Below are positions 1 through 7,061 of a DNA stretch of 14,154 nucleotides, one piece after another (the first letter of the stretch is position 1; each line of letters starts with the position of its first letter). Under the pieces are notes generated by a model, which was given only the letters and a program-made list of their open reading frames with translations, did no database searches and had not been told where the DNA came from. The position numbers were made by a program, and so were the translations under genes. This DNA is from Euryarchaeota archaeon UBA181. GTDB lineage: Archaea; Thermoplasmatota; Poseidoniia; Poseidoniales; Thalassarchaeaceae. The stretch covers positions 8,125 to 22,278 of the forward strand of contig DALI01000041.1 of the NCBI GenBank assembly GCA_002496725.1, in the 5' to 3' direction.

Positions 1-9
1 GCCTCAGAA

Positions 10-294
10 TCAGAAGTTCTCCGATTCCTTTATCTCGGCCTGGAGCTCTCCCATCCAGTACTTCTTGCAGTTCTCCTTGGTAAGGAACTGATCCTTACTG
101 GAGAAGTTATGATTGTAGTGATTATCCTGGACTGAAGTAAATTGAGAAGGCTTCCTCTTGTGGAACTTCTGAAGCACGTGTTGCCTCATGTATTGTCTGA
201 ACTTGAGGGACTTAGAACGATTGTATCCTTTGGGGGTCATACCATCCCATAGACGCTCAAACTGTTCCGCCTTCTCGTTGATATGCTCACTCAT
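10..294 (-). CDS. Small charged hypothetical protein, 94 aa
   Basis: I do not recognise a family. The protein is strongly charged and rich in Lys, Gln, Asn and aromatic residues, with a Lys/Arg/His-rich middle (about residues 25-50). It has no transmembrane segment, signal peptide or cysteine motif (one Cys only), so it is probably cytoplasmic. Its ATG overlaps the stop codon of the upstream HEAT-repeat gene as ATGA, and a GAGGGT stretch about six bases before the ATG can act as a Shine-Dalgarno. That coupling is the main reason to accept it as a real gene and suggests it acts with the HEAT protein. The basic middle could bind nucleic acid or an acidic partner, but this is speculation. It is complete, ending nine bases from the window edge. 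Confidence 0.65.
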   Translation of the reverse strand: MSEHINEKAEQFERLWDGMTPKGYNRSKSLKFRQYMRQHVLQKFHKRKPSQFTSVQDNHYNHNFSSKDQFLTKENCKKYWMGELQAEIKESENF

Positions 295-1502
295 TTGCTA
301 CCCTCGCTTTCCGGCCGACTTAACTTGTCTTTATGATGTTCACCCTTCTTTTCATTACTAATCATCTTGAGCTCAGGGGGCTTTTCATCTTCATCTTGCA
401 CCTGTTCCAGAGGTGCAAGGAAACTATTCTTCTGATCTTCCGTCCCCTCCATCTCCAAGTCTGTAGATAGGGCCACTAGTCTCTTCCTAAGGTCTGAACG
501 GGTCTCTTGCCGTAGTAATTCTCTCGCGGTTTCTCTTAGCTCCGTACCACTCATTATGATGGAAAGTAGGCCTATACATGCTTTCCTCAACTCATAGTCC
601 CTGTCTCTAGCACCATCTATGACCATCCGGGAAACCCTCGGGCTTTCCATATTCAGCTTCTTTAGCGCACCCATCGCAGACTTCCTTACTGCCGCATCAT
701 CATCGGACATGGCCACTTCCACAAGAATTGCAGCAATTCTAGGTTCAGAACCAGCGAGCGAGTTAAGGGTTTTTGAAGCCCTTCTTCTAACCTCTGCATC
801 CTCATCCTCCAAACACCACCCAATTAGGTCCCATCCCTCTGCTCCTCCTTTCGTAGTCAGAACTCTCAATATTGATGCAGCCCTCCTCCTCAAATCGACA
901 TCCTCTTCTCGTATCAATTCATCAATGTGGAGGCAACCAGTCTCAGCCCATCTTTCAGACGTTGATTTTAGAGCCGAAAAGGCATTTTTTCTACGCGCGT
1001 CCTCTTGGTGCCGCAACTCCCTTCTGAGGATCTCTTCACAACCAGAGGGAAACACTGGAGCCATTTTTTCAAGTGACCTCATAGCTTCGTCCCTTACTTC
1101 GGGAGAATCATCCATCAATCTGTCAGAGAGGCATCTAATTAGCCCCTCATGTTTCCTCATGGAAAAAGAAGGCATGCTCTCAAGAGCTACCTCTCTGATA
1201 TCGGCAGAATCGTCATCGAGACAGTTCAAAAGTATCCCATGGGCAGTTTCAATATCTTCCTCAAAAACCCTATTCAAGGCTTTGATACCGTCCTGTCTTC
1301 TTGCAAAGCCCCCTCCAGATGTTCTTGGAAGTTCAATCACCCCTAACTCTCCAGAAGCTAGCCCAAGTATATCTGTTCGAGGTATTGACTCCCAAGTTCC
1401 GCCACTGGGAAGGAGTGCTCTGATGTCCGAGTCCTCTTTAACACGAGATTTTCTAAGCGCCTTGCCCGTTCTCGGGTCTCTGGCAATGTATTCTCTAGCC
1501 AT
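291..1502 (-). CDS. HEAT-repeat protein
   Basis: An alpha-helical repeat protein, probably a protein-protein interaction scaffold. From the ATG at 1502 it has 403 residues. About eight HEAT-type units run from residue ~87 to ~348, most carrying the D..VR..A...L pattern (for example DDSADIREVALESM, DDSPEVRDEAMRSL, DEDAEVRRRASKTL, DDDAAVRKSAMGAL). The N-terminal ~80 residues are basic and non-repeat; the last ~55 form a charged, probably disordered tail. No enzymatic motif, membrane segment or signal peptide is seen. The frame stays open to a TTG at 1538, with GTG codons at 1523 and 1520 behind an AGGGG stretch; I chose the ATG because TTG is a rare start, but a GTG start is possible. The downstream 94-aa gene is coupled by a 4-bp overlap. 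The repeats resemble those of phycobilin-lyase-like/PBS HEAT proteins, which alone does not imply that function. Confidence 0.8.
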   Translation of the reverse strand: MAREYIARDPRTGKALRKSRVKEDSDIRALLPSGGTWESIPRTDILGLASGELGVIELPRTSGGGFARRQDGIKALNRVFEEDIETAHGILLNCLDDDSADIREVALESMPSFSMRKHEGLIRCLSDRLMDDSPEVRDEAMRSLEKMAPVFPSGCEEILRRELRHQEDARRKNAFSALKSTSERWAETGCLHIDELIREEDVDLRRRAASILRVLTTKGGAEGWDLIGWCLEDEDAEVRRRASKTLNSLAGSEPRIAAILVEVAMSDDDAAVRKSAMGALKKLNMESPRVSRMVIDGARDRDYELRKACIGLLSIIMSGTELRETARELLRQETRSDLRKRLVALSTDLEMEGTEDQKNSFLAPLEQVQDEDEKPPELKMISNEKKGEHHKDKLSRPESEGSK

Positions 1503-1573
1503 GCGCCTCACGCGCCGCACCACACTGCCCCTATTCAACTGAGTGATGCCCTGCTCACAAAGAAAGTCCTATC

Positions 1574-1582
1574 CGTTAAACC
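1574..1582. promoter_or_regulatory. TATA-like element in a divergent spacer
   Basis: The short spacer between the HEAT gene (minus) and the DUF2240-like gene (plus) holds CGTTAAACC. It reads TTAAA on the plus strand about 21 nt before the ATG at 1598, and TTTAA on the minus strand. It is the only AT-rich TATA candidate there and could serve one or both directions. No SD is visible before 1598, so a nearly leaderless mRNA is plausible. This is inferred from spacing only. Confidence 0.3.
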
Positions 1583-1597
1583 TTCTCAGTACTGTAT

Positions 1598-2173
1598 ATG
1601 GTGAGCGAAGATCAAGAGATTCAACACCTCATTCATGCCACGTTTTTCAATTCAGCGATTGGTCATCTGCCCTTTCATGAATTAGTCAGAATGTGGACTC
1701 TGGATATGCAATGGATGAATCCCGGTTCGGCTCCAGCCATTATTGATGCATTATGTCAAACTGGATGGCTACAGGACAATGACGGCGAAATCTCTCCGAA
1801 CCCCTCCATCGCTCAATCCCCCCCTCCCTTTGGCTGGAAACCCATCCTGAGGAGTCTCACAGATCCTCCTGTCTTCTCTGCTCAGGCTCCCGTGGGAGAG
1901 ATTGCAAACGATTTTCATGACGAGCAAAAACCACATGTTAAGATTGTAACTAATCGAGAATATCCTCCAGATTGGGCAGAGGCTAATATTCGCCCTCTCA
2001 TTTCATGGATATCGCTAGAGTCAGGATTGACCCAGAAGGAGGTTGTTCGAAGAGCACAACGCAAGAGAAGAGCTCTCGGACCAGTAACTCTATGGATGGC
2101 GCTTTCATTAGTTTCTAGGGAGCAAGGCCTAGACATGAATGTCGTTACAGAATTAATCGGTGAGCCGAACTAA
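1598..2173 (+). CDS. DUF2240-like archaeal protein
   Basis: Length 191 aa. The layout resembles the archaeal DUF2240 family: an N-terminal helical, winged-helix-like region (residues ~8-70) that passes from LPFHELVRMWTLDMQWMNPG through a helix to an LCQTGWLQDNDGEISPNP turn, then a Pro-rich linker (PPPFGW), and a C-terminal helical region (~130-188) with RPLISWISLESGLTQKEVVRRAQRK split across helices. The C-terminal part has the 'LT..EVV...N/Q.....LGPVT...A' style of that family. The function of DUF2240 is unknown; the helix-turn arrangement could bind nucleic acid, but I see no proof. There are no membrane segments or metal sites. The gene stands alone, divergent from the HEAT gene, and its TAA overlaps the TAG of the convergent RND gene. 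A GTG immediately follows the chosen ATG, so the start could shift by one codon. Confidence 0.65.
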   Translation: MVSEDQEIQHLIHATFFNSAIGHLPFHELVRMWTLDMQWMNPGSAPAIIDALCQTGWLQDNDGEISPNPSIAQSPPPFGWKPILRSLTDPPVFSAQAPVGEIANDFHDEQKPHVKIVTNREYPPDWAEANIRPLISWISLESGLTQKEVVRRAQRKRRALGPVTLWMALSLVSREQGLDMNVVTELIGEPN

Positions 2174-4713
2174 GAGCCATTGGACGTCCTAACTTCAGCG
2201 GCTAGGAGGACAGGCAGTACGATTAGTGAGAGTATCAATGAGAATGCAACGGCAATCGAGCTTACTATTCCGAAGTCACTGATCACAGGAATTGGAGATA
2301 GCATAAGTACCAAGAAACCACAGATTGTAGTTCCTGCAGACATCAGCAGGGCAGTACCCGTGGTTGCGTACATTTCCCTCATAGAGTCCCAGACCCCCAT
2401 CCCAGAACTGCGATTCTTTTCGAAACGTCTCCATACATGTATCGAGTAGTCTATTCCGAGACCTATGGTAAGAGCTGTGATCATGATGGTTAGAACATTC
2501 CAATTTAGCCCCAGCATCGCCATTGATCCGACGACCCAAGCTCCCGCTAACCCAACTGGGAGGATTACTACCAGGGACTGCCCCAGTCTTCTAGTGAGGA
2601 GAAATAGGACCAATATGGAAACAAGCAGGCTAATTCCCGTTGACTCGATTTGCGAGACAACAAGGCCTGACAGAATACCGTCAATCATGACTACTTCTCC
2701 AGTAGCGTAGGCCCTGCAGTCAACCAGTCCGTCACTCTCCTCTATCAGTCTAGCCTGTTGTTTGAAAACCTCTGAAACACGAGATGAGTCTTCACTGGTT
2801 TTAGCTACAATGTCAATACTCATCTTTAGGAAGAGTATCCCTGATTTATCATCAGTCAATGCGACATGCCCAGATATTCTCTCAGACCAGGTCTCACCTC
2901 TCAATGGATCGCCTACGGACTGATTCGAGACCAATGAGGAGATAGCTGACGTTAGGTCCCCCTCGACGAAACCATCTGATATGCCTAGTTCACCATCATA
3001 TATCGCTAAGTGGAACTCTTCCCCGAATGACTGATCGCCATCTACGGCATCCCTGAGTATTGGGTACAACCCATCGTACGATGGTCTGTCGGAGGTCGTA
3101 CTAGTGGGGTTGACAACTTCAGGAATTCCAGATATTCTGGTATCAAGGAAATCTAATGCTCTAAGCAAGTTTGCCTCTTCTGAAATGTAGTCCTCGCCAA
3201 TCGCAGGTTCAATGATTATGTCTACAGATTTCCAGGCCGCCGCATCATATGAGTCGTAGATATCTTGCCGAACCTGCATAACTTCCATTTCATCTTCTGA
3301 GAGGAAATCTGTAAGTTCGAAGCTGGTATCGAGCTCCATTACTGCTATGGAGACAGAGCCAGTAGTGACCGCAGCAACTGCCAGCATTACCCATACAGTG
3401 TTCTTCTTCTGGAATTCTGTGATATACGCCGCTAATCTATCGAACTGCAGTCCTGCAGAGGTTCCATTGCCAATCCCTCTCTCTGCTACTACATGTACAG
3501 CTCCAACTGTGACAGTGCTTGCGATGAAGGCGGAAATCACCCCCAGGGCTAAGGTTGCTCCAAACGTCCTCAGTGGGGGGAGCGGGGAAAAGGAGTTGGA
3601 AAGGAACGCAAAGACAGTAGTCACTACAGCAAGCATCAGGGCTACTCTGATAGAATCAAAAGATTGCACCCATGCTTCAGCGGCGGATGCCGAAGAGCTT
3701 CTCGCCTTCTCGTACCCTCTTTGAAGGTGAATCGAATAATCAATTCCCAATCCGAGGACCACAGGGGCTACTGCAACTTCCAATATTGAGAATTTCATTC
3801 CCAGTAACGTTATGGTCCCATAGGTCCAAATCAATGCCGCTGAGAGGCTCAAAAGAGGTGCGGCGACCATAATTACTGATCGAAAAGCTAGAGCTAGAAC
3901 AGCGACAACTACAGCAATAGAGATTACGAATAGCCAAATCATTTCATCTAGAGTCTTGTCATTAATGTCACTACTTATCAGATCATCAGAAATGACTCCA
4001 TAAGAAAGTCCCTGACTGTTTTCGCCATTTAGATACGACCTTATTTGCTGTGCTACCTCTTCTCTCTGGTCCCTGTCTAGGGTACCATCTAGCTCAATAA
4101 CCCAAAGCGTGCTCGAAGCCATAGGGGTAGGATCTCCACTACCGTCCTCTAGCCATTCACAGACTTGCTCGAATTCAAAATCAGTATGAAGCATGGCCGA
4201 TGCAGCAAAAGAGGCCGTCGCTAGTACTCTCTCGTCGGCAGATGCTTCAATACAATCCTCATCGTCTTCTAGTATCGTGTTTAGAATCTCTCCCCAGTCT
4301 GAGAATTCTGATATTCTCATATCGCCATCCGATCTCTCGTCTATGGAACGCTGAATTGCATCAGCGGCGTTGATATGGGAAGAAATACTGCCATCAGGGA
4401 GGGCATTATCGATTTCTTCCATATCGAAAAGTATTCCAGACAATTGTTCGATTCCGAGTATATTTTGGCCGTCAGTAGTAGAAACGTGAACATATACGCG
4501 ATGTCCAGTAGGTGTGATTTTCTCATCAACCCTCTCCATGGCATCTTCCGAGGCACTATCTGGTGAAAATGTCTCCAAGTCTGTTGTGAAAGCAGGAAGT
4601 GGAATAATCACGCTCATCATCAGTGCGGTAAGTAGGATACTGATGATTAGAGATGGCAGAGCCATACTCTCGAATATGGATGCCAATCGCATATTGGCAT
4701 CTTGGTCCCCCAT
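2170..4713 (-). CDS. RND superfamily (MMPL-type) membrane transporter
   Basis: An 847-aa integral membrane protein with the two-fold RND layout. TM1 is ~18-38, followed by an acidic extracytoplasmic domain (~42-256), TM2-TM6 between ~259 and ~410, TM7 ~440-458, a second extracytoplasmic domain (~462-685) and TM8-TM12 between ~690 and ~838. The hallmark TM4 and TM10 motifs are nearly identical copies, GLGIDYSIHLQRGYEK (~321-336) and GLGIDYSIHVWRRFEK (~751-766), with the Asp expected for proton coupling. MMPL/HpnN/SSD-type RND proteins move lipids or other hydrophobic molecules, or support the envelope; the substrate here cannot be read. Both outer domains are Asp/Glu-rich. Cys154 and Cys185 could form a disulfide. 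The ATG at 4713 precedes TM1 by 17 residues; an ATG seven codons in is an alternative. It is transcribed alone, divergent from rpoL. Confidence 0.88.
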   Translation of the reverse strand: MGDQDANMRLASIFESMALPSLIISILLTALMMSVIIPLPAFTTDLETFSPDSASEDAMERVDEKITPTGHRVYVHVSTTDGQNILGIEQLSGILFDMEEIDNALPDGSISSHINAADAIQRSIDERSDGDMRISEFSDWGEILNTILEDDEDCIEASADERVLATASFAASAMLHTDFEFEQVCEWLEDGSGDPTPMASSTLWVIELDGTLDRDQREEVAQQIRSYLNGENSQGLSYGVISDDLISSDINDKTLDEMIWLFVISIAVVVAVLALAFRSVIMVAAPLLSLSAALIWTYGTITLLGMKFSILEVAVAPVVLGLGIDYSIHLQRGYEKARSSSASAAEAWVQSFDSIRVALMLAVVTTVFAFLSNSFSPLPPLRTFGATLALGVISAFIASTVTVGAVHVVAERGIGNGTSAGLQFDRLAAYITEFQKKNTVWVMLAVAAVTTGSVSIAVMELDTSFELTDFLSEDEMEVMQVRQDIYDSYDAAAWKSVDIIIEPAIGEDYISEEANLLRALDFLDTRISGIPEVVNPTSTTSDRPSYDGLYPILRDAVDGDQSFGEEFHLAIYDGELGISDGFVEGDLTSAISSLVSNQSVGDPLRGETWSERISGHVALTDDKSGILFLKMSIDIVAKTSEDSSRVSEVFKQQARLIEESDGLVDCRAYATGEVVMIDGILSGLVVSQIESTGISLLVSILVLFLLTRRLGQSLVVILPVGLAGAWVVGSMAMLGLNWNVLTIMITALTIGLGIDYSIHVWRRFEKNRSSGMGVWDSMREMYATTGTALLMSAGTTICGFLVLMLSPIPVISDFGIVSSIAVAFSLILSLIVLPVLLAAEVRTSNGS

Positions 4714-4740
4714 GAGATGCGGCCAAACCGGTTCACCGTT

Positions 4741-4784
4741 TAACTTAGGCTCACAGTAGGCCCCATAGGGGCCACTAACTTAGG
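4741..4784. repeat. Direct repeat TAACTTAGG x2 in divergent promoter spacer
   Basis: Two identical 9-mers, TAACTTAGG, lie at 4741-4749 and 4776-4784, 35 bp apart, in the 110-bp spacer between the RND gene and rpoL. They flank the GC hairpin at 4755-4776. They are AT-rich enough to be promoter-like on either strand (TTTAAC, or CCTAAG on the other strand) and could equally be a repeated protein-binding site. Confidence 0.4.
4755..4776. promoter_or_regulatory. GC-rich inverted repeat (hairpin or operator) upstream of rpoL
   Basis: Perfect arms GGCCCC (4759-4764) and GGGGCC (4768-4773) enclose ATA. The stem extends by AGT/ACT with one bulged A. It lies in a divergent promoter region rather than after a gene and has no T tract, so it does not look like a terminator. 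It may be an operator or an RNA hairpin in one of the two leaders. Confidence 0.45.
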
Positions 4785-4823
4785 AAAGCCCTCAAAAGGG
4801 GACGGCCGGTCGGGTAGCTATCC

Positions 4824-5081
4824 ATGTCGATAAAAGTACTAATGAACGAAGGTCGCGAGCTTCGACTCAGGATTTCAGGCGAAACACACACAACCCTGCA
4901 ACTATTCCGTTCAAGGCTCAATGAGAACCCAAATGTCGAGTATGCAAACTTCTTCCAGAAGCACCCAGACCTAGATGAGCCAGAGCTTTATGTCAGAGCT
5001 GTAAAGGGTAAAAAGGCAGAGAAGCTATTCAGAGACTTATGCTCTGGAATCTCCAAGGAATTCTCGGGCCTGAAGCTCTGA
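4824..5081 (+). CDS. rpoL: DNA-directed RNA polymerase subunit L
   Basis: At 85 aa this is the expected size of archaeal RpoL, the homologue of eukaryotic Rpb11 and counterpart of one bacterial alpha N-terminal domain. In the family it dimerises with subunit D to nucleate polymerase assembly. The diagnostic stretch is ISGETHTTLQLFRSRL followed by NPNVEYANFFQKHP and ELYVRA (residues ~18-58), matching the archaeal 'E.HT..N.LR..L...P.V.FA.Y...HP.....L.IRT' pattern. In place of the usual Asn-Leu-Leu-Arg there is Gln-Leu-Phe-Arg. A C-terminal amphipathic helix (~63-80) completes the fold. The SD before the ATG is weak. It is followed at 13 bp by truD, so the two are probably co-transcribed. Confidence 0.88.
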   Translation: MSIKVLMNEGRELRLRISGETHTTLQLFRSRLNENPNVEYANFFQKHPDLDEPELYVRAVKGKKAEKLFRDLCSGISKEFSGLKL

Positions 5082-5085
5082 GGAT

Positions 5086-5091
5086 GGTGAG
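5086..5091 (+). promoter_or_regulatory. Shine-Dalgarno for truD
   Basis: GGTGAG lies just after the rpoL stop, with three bases before the GTG at 5095. It matches the archaeal 16S anti-SD (complement of GGAGGTGA) and supports the GTG as the true start. Confidence 0.6.
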
Positions 5092-5094
5092 AAA

Positions 5095-6495
5095 GTGCCC
5101 TCAGAAGGCCTAGAGGAATCTCTCGGATTGGTAGGTTGGTCCTTCGCCGATGACGGGGTGGGCGGACTTCTGAAGGTGAGAGTTGAGGATTTTAGGGTTG
5201 AAGAGGTTTCCAGAATTCCCGCTTTAGACCCAAAGGGTCGTTTTACTGTAGCAAGGGTCACGCTTACTAACTGGGAGACTAACAGATTTCTGAATAGGCT
5301 CTCTAAGGAATGCGGAATAAGTAGGAACAGAATATTTGCTTCGGGACTGAAGGATAAGAGGGCTGTGACCACGCAGATTCTCGTTATCGACGCCAATAGT
5401 AAGAAAGTCGAGTCTGTTGAAGTTCCAGACTGTGAGTTAGAAGTACTTGGAAGGACTCATCAGAAAGTAGGAATGAGTGATCATGACGGTAATAGATTCA
5501 CTATCACTCTGAGGGGGTGCTGTCACTCTGATGGTAGTCCAATGGATGGAAAGGAAGCATTGCAGAGGGTCAATAAGATCCGCGAGGGTCTTGCCAAAAG
5601 CCTTGGGGCTGATGTGTTTCCCAATTGGATAGGCCCTCAGAGATTTGGTGCTAATCGTCCAGTGACCCCTCTTGTAGGTAGGGCGGTGATTGAGGATGAC
5701 TATGAGTCAGCAGTCGATCTTTATCTTGGAATGGAAGGGCAAAGAGCCAGTGAGGAAACAGTCAATTTTAGAAAAATTTGGAGAGAATCAAGGGACATCT
5801 CAGCCTGCTTGGAAGCCATTCCCGGGCATTTGGGTTATGAGCGAGATATGCTCAGGCACTTAGATGGTAAGCCCGATGACTGGAGGGGGTCATTCAAGTC
5901 TCTGCCCAATTCACTCCAACTATTGATGGTCCACTCATTGCAATCGCTGGCCTTTAATCACACACTCTCCAATAGGATTTCATCGGGCCTGAGCATCATA
6001 GAACCAGAAATTGGGGATATAGTGGCACCCACAAAGACAAACGGCAGAATTGATGTTTCCAAGATGGCATCTGTGAGTAAAAGTAACTTGGATAGGTGTA
6101 GGAGAAACTGTAGGTTAGGGAGGCTGTCCGTTACTGGGCCTCTCCCGGGAAGCGAATCGGTAACGGCCACGGGAAGGCCAGGGGATGCGGAGTCAAAGGC
6201 CCTCGTAGATACGAAATTAGAATCTGTTAATTGGAGGGTTAAGAGAATCCCACGCCTCTCTACTAGCGGTACTAGGAGGGCTTTATCTGTCCCCTTCATC
6301 GATTTTTCCGTTGAAGAGGCATCTGATATTCCCGACTCTTCCGAGAGATCGAAGAGATGGGAAGAGAGTCCTTTGTCAGGGGATAGATGGCACCCCGAGG
6401 GGGCATCACTCAGACTTAGCTTCACTCTCCCTCCTGGGACCTATGCAACAGTCTTGATGAGGGAGTTCATGAGATCTCCTCTGGATCACTATTGA
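5095..6495 (+). CDS. truD: tRNA pseudouridine(13) synthase TruD
   Basis: A TruD-family enzyme, converting a uridine (U13 in the E. coli and archaeal families) of tRNA to pseudouridine. The 466-aa protein shows the family signatures in order: an N-terminal PUS segment with KVRVEDFRVEEV (~27-38), motif II GLKDKRAVTTQ (~84-94) whose Asp87 is the catalytic aspartate, DGNRFTITLRG (~131-141), PNWIGPQRFG (~176-185), and the C-terminal LPPGTYATVLMREFMR (~445-460). The central insertion (~220-400) corresponds to the TRUD domain and makes the protein longer than E. coli TruD (~350 aa), as is usual in archaea and eukaryotes. It starts at GTG behind a good SD, 13 bp after rpoL. Its TGA abuts the stop of the convergent EF-1 beta gene. 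Confidence 0.93.
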   Translation: MPSEGLEESLGLVGWSFADDGVGGLLKVRVEDFRVEEVSRIPALDPKGRFTVARVTLTNWETNRFLNRLSKECGISRNRIFASGLKDKRAVTTQILVIDANSKKVESVEVPDCELEVLGRTHQKVGMSDHDGNRFTITLRGCCHSDGSPMDGKEALQRVNKIREGLAKSLGADVFPNWIGPQRFGANRPVTPLVGRAVIEDDYESAVDLYLGMEGQRASEETVNFRKIWRESRDISACLEAIPGHLGYERDMLRHLDGKPDDWRGSFKSLPNSLQLLMVHSLQSLAFNHTLSNRISSGLSIIEPEIGDIVAPTKTNGRIDVSKMASVSKSNLDRCRRNCRLGRLSVTGPLPGSESVTATGRPGDAESKALVDTKLESVNWRVKRIPRLSTSGTRRALSVPFIDFSVEEASDIPDSSERSKRWEESPLSGDRWHPEGASLRLSFTLPPGTYATVLMREFMRSPLDHY

Positions 6496-6762
6496 TCAGA
6501 GTCTTCCCATTTCTAAGGTCTCAATTTGCCCAACTAATGGGTCGGTTTCCCTGACTCTAGCCTCGAATTCATCGACAGTCCCCTCGCCATCTTCTAGTAC
6601 AACTTGGACTTCGATGAACATCATTCCAAATGCCAGAGGCTTTACCTCGAATGTCTGGACTTCTTGTAACTCCCCTATTCTAGATGCGATTCCATCATAA
6701 TCAGGCCTTCCTTCTTCCGGTTGATCCATAGTTACCTTGTATTTCACTACTACATGCCCCAT
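6496..6762 (-). CDS. Translation elongation factor 1-beta (aEF-1 beta)
   Basis: At 88 aa this is the typical length of the archaeal EF-1 beta guanine-exchange domain, which recycles GDP-bound EF-1 alpha. It begins MGHVVVKYKVTMDQPEEG, has the alpha/beta ferredoxin-like alternation, and carries the central VKPLAFGMMFIEVQVVLED (~40-58), equivalent to the family's 'P.AFGL.AL...V...D'. It ends in LEMGRL, like the usual V.SRL tail. The frame is open further upstream to 6897, but I chose the ATG at 6762 because homology starts there, GGAGG sits eight bases before it, and the longer reading would overlap the zinc-ribbon gene. It follows that gene by 13 bp, a pairing known in archaea. Confidence 0.9.
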   Translation of the reverse strand: MGHVVVKYKVTMDQPEEGRPDYDGIASRIGELQEVQTFEVKPLAFGMMFIEVQVVLEDGEGTVDEFEARVRETDPLVGQIETLEMGRL

Positions 6763-6770
6763 AACAAGCC

Positions 6771-6775
6771 CCTCC
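6771..6775 (-). promoter_or_regulatory. Shine-Dalgarno for EF-1 beta
   Basis: On the minus strand GGAGG directly follows the TGA of the zinc-ribbon gene and sits eight bases before the EF-1 beta ATG. It decides the start in favour of 6762. Confidence 0.75.
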
Positions 6776-6943
6776 TCAGGGTCCAACGAATCCGCACTCG
6801 ACGCAAACGTAGGGTACGGCCTGAAGCCTGCATCTCCTACTTCTCCCAATCGCGTAACCACAGACTGGACATGGGAAAGATGTGCTCCTAGCGTCAACTA
6901 GGGGTAATCCCGATGCTGTACATGTGTTTGTCCGTGCTGTCAT
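6776..6943 (-). CDS. Small zinc-ribbon protein (C(P)XCG family), partly degenerate
   Basis: From the ATG at 6943 this is 55 aa, the usual size for the archaeal C(P)XCG micro-zinc-finger family (Haloferax HVO_2753-like) that often precedes EF-1 beta. The family has four CxxCG/CxxC knuckles forming two zinc pockets. Here knuckle 2 (FPCPVCG, residues ~24-30) and knuckle 4 (YVCVECGFVGP) are intact. Knuckle 1 reads CTASG in place of CxSCG, and knuckle 3 reads RSRRCR in place of RCxxCR, so each has lost one cysteine. I checked these codons on the minus strand. One site is probably lost or altered. The frame extends to 7009 with no homology. Likely co-transcribed with EF-1 beta, suggesting a translation-related role. 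Confidence 0.8.
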   Translation of the reverse strand: MTARTNTCTASGLPLVDARSTSFPCPVCGYAIGRSRRCRLQAVPYVCVECGFVGP

Positions 6944-7050
6944 TCCTGTTCCCCAACGAGGCGGCGAGCCACCATCCCCTTTTAGCGTTGACCGAGAGCA
7001 AAGAAGCATGCATACAATGATTTCAAATGAGACTCCCTCTTACTAGAGTC

Positions 7051-7058
7051 GGCGTGAT
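7051..7058 (+). promoter_or_regulatory. Shine-Dalgarno-like site for the cupin gene
   Basis: GGCGTGAT, close to the archaeal SD GGAGGTGAT with the GTGAT core intact, ends three bases before the GTG at 7062 and supports that start. A TTTCAAATG stretch near 7021-7029 is the best TATA candidate. Confidence 0.5.
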
Positions 7059-7061
7059 ACA

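Noticed and set aside
619..1542. Long open frame (307 codons) on the plus strand, antisense to the HEAT gene
   Set aside because: Its Ser/Leu/Ala-rich product mirrors the Arg/Glu/Asp codons of the HEAT gene, shows no domain and has no SD; the HEAT repeats clearly identify the minus-strand frame as the gene.
3347..3724. Open frame on the plus strand inside the 847-aa RND gene
   Set aside because: It is a complement of membrane-segment codons with no start signal; the RND frame is unambiguous.
4791..4811. CCCTC-AAAA-GGGG and ACGGCCGGT near-palindromes before rpoL, considered as a terminator or a second operator
   Set aside because: The arms are short or imperfect and there is no T tract; common in a GC-rich stretch.
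5958..6425. 155-codon frame antisense to truD
   Set aside because: It lies inside the conserved TruD region, has low-complexity Ser/Leu composition and no recognisable domain.
6763..6897. N-terminal extension of EF-1 beta
   Set aside because: It overlaps the zinc-ribbon gene out of frame, has no family similarity, and a GGAGG at 6771-6775 marks the ATG at 6762 as the start.
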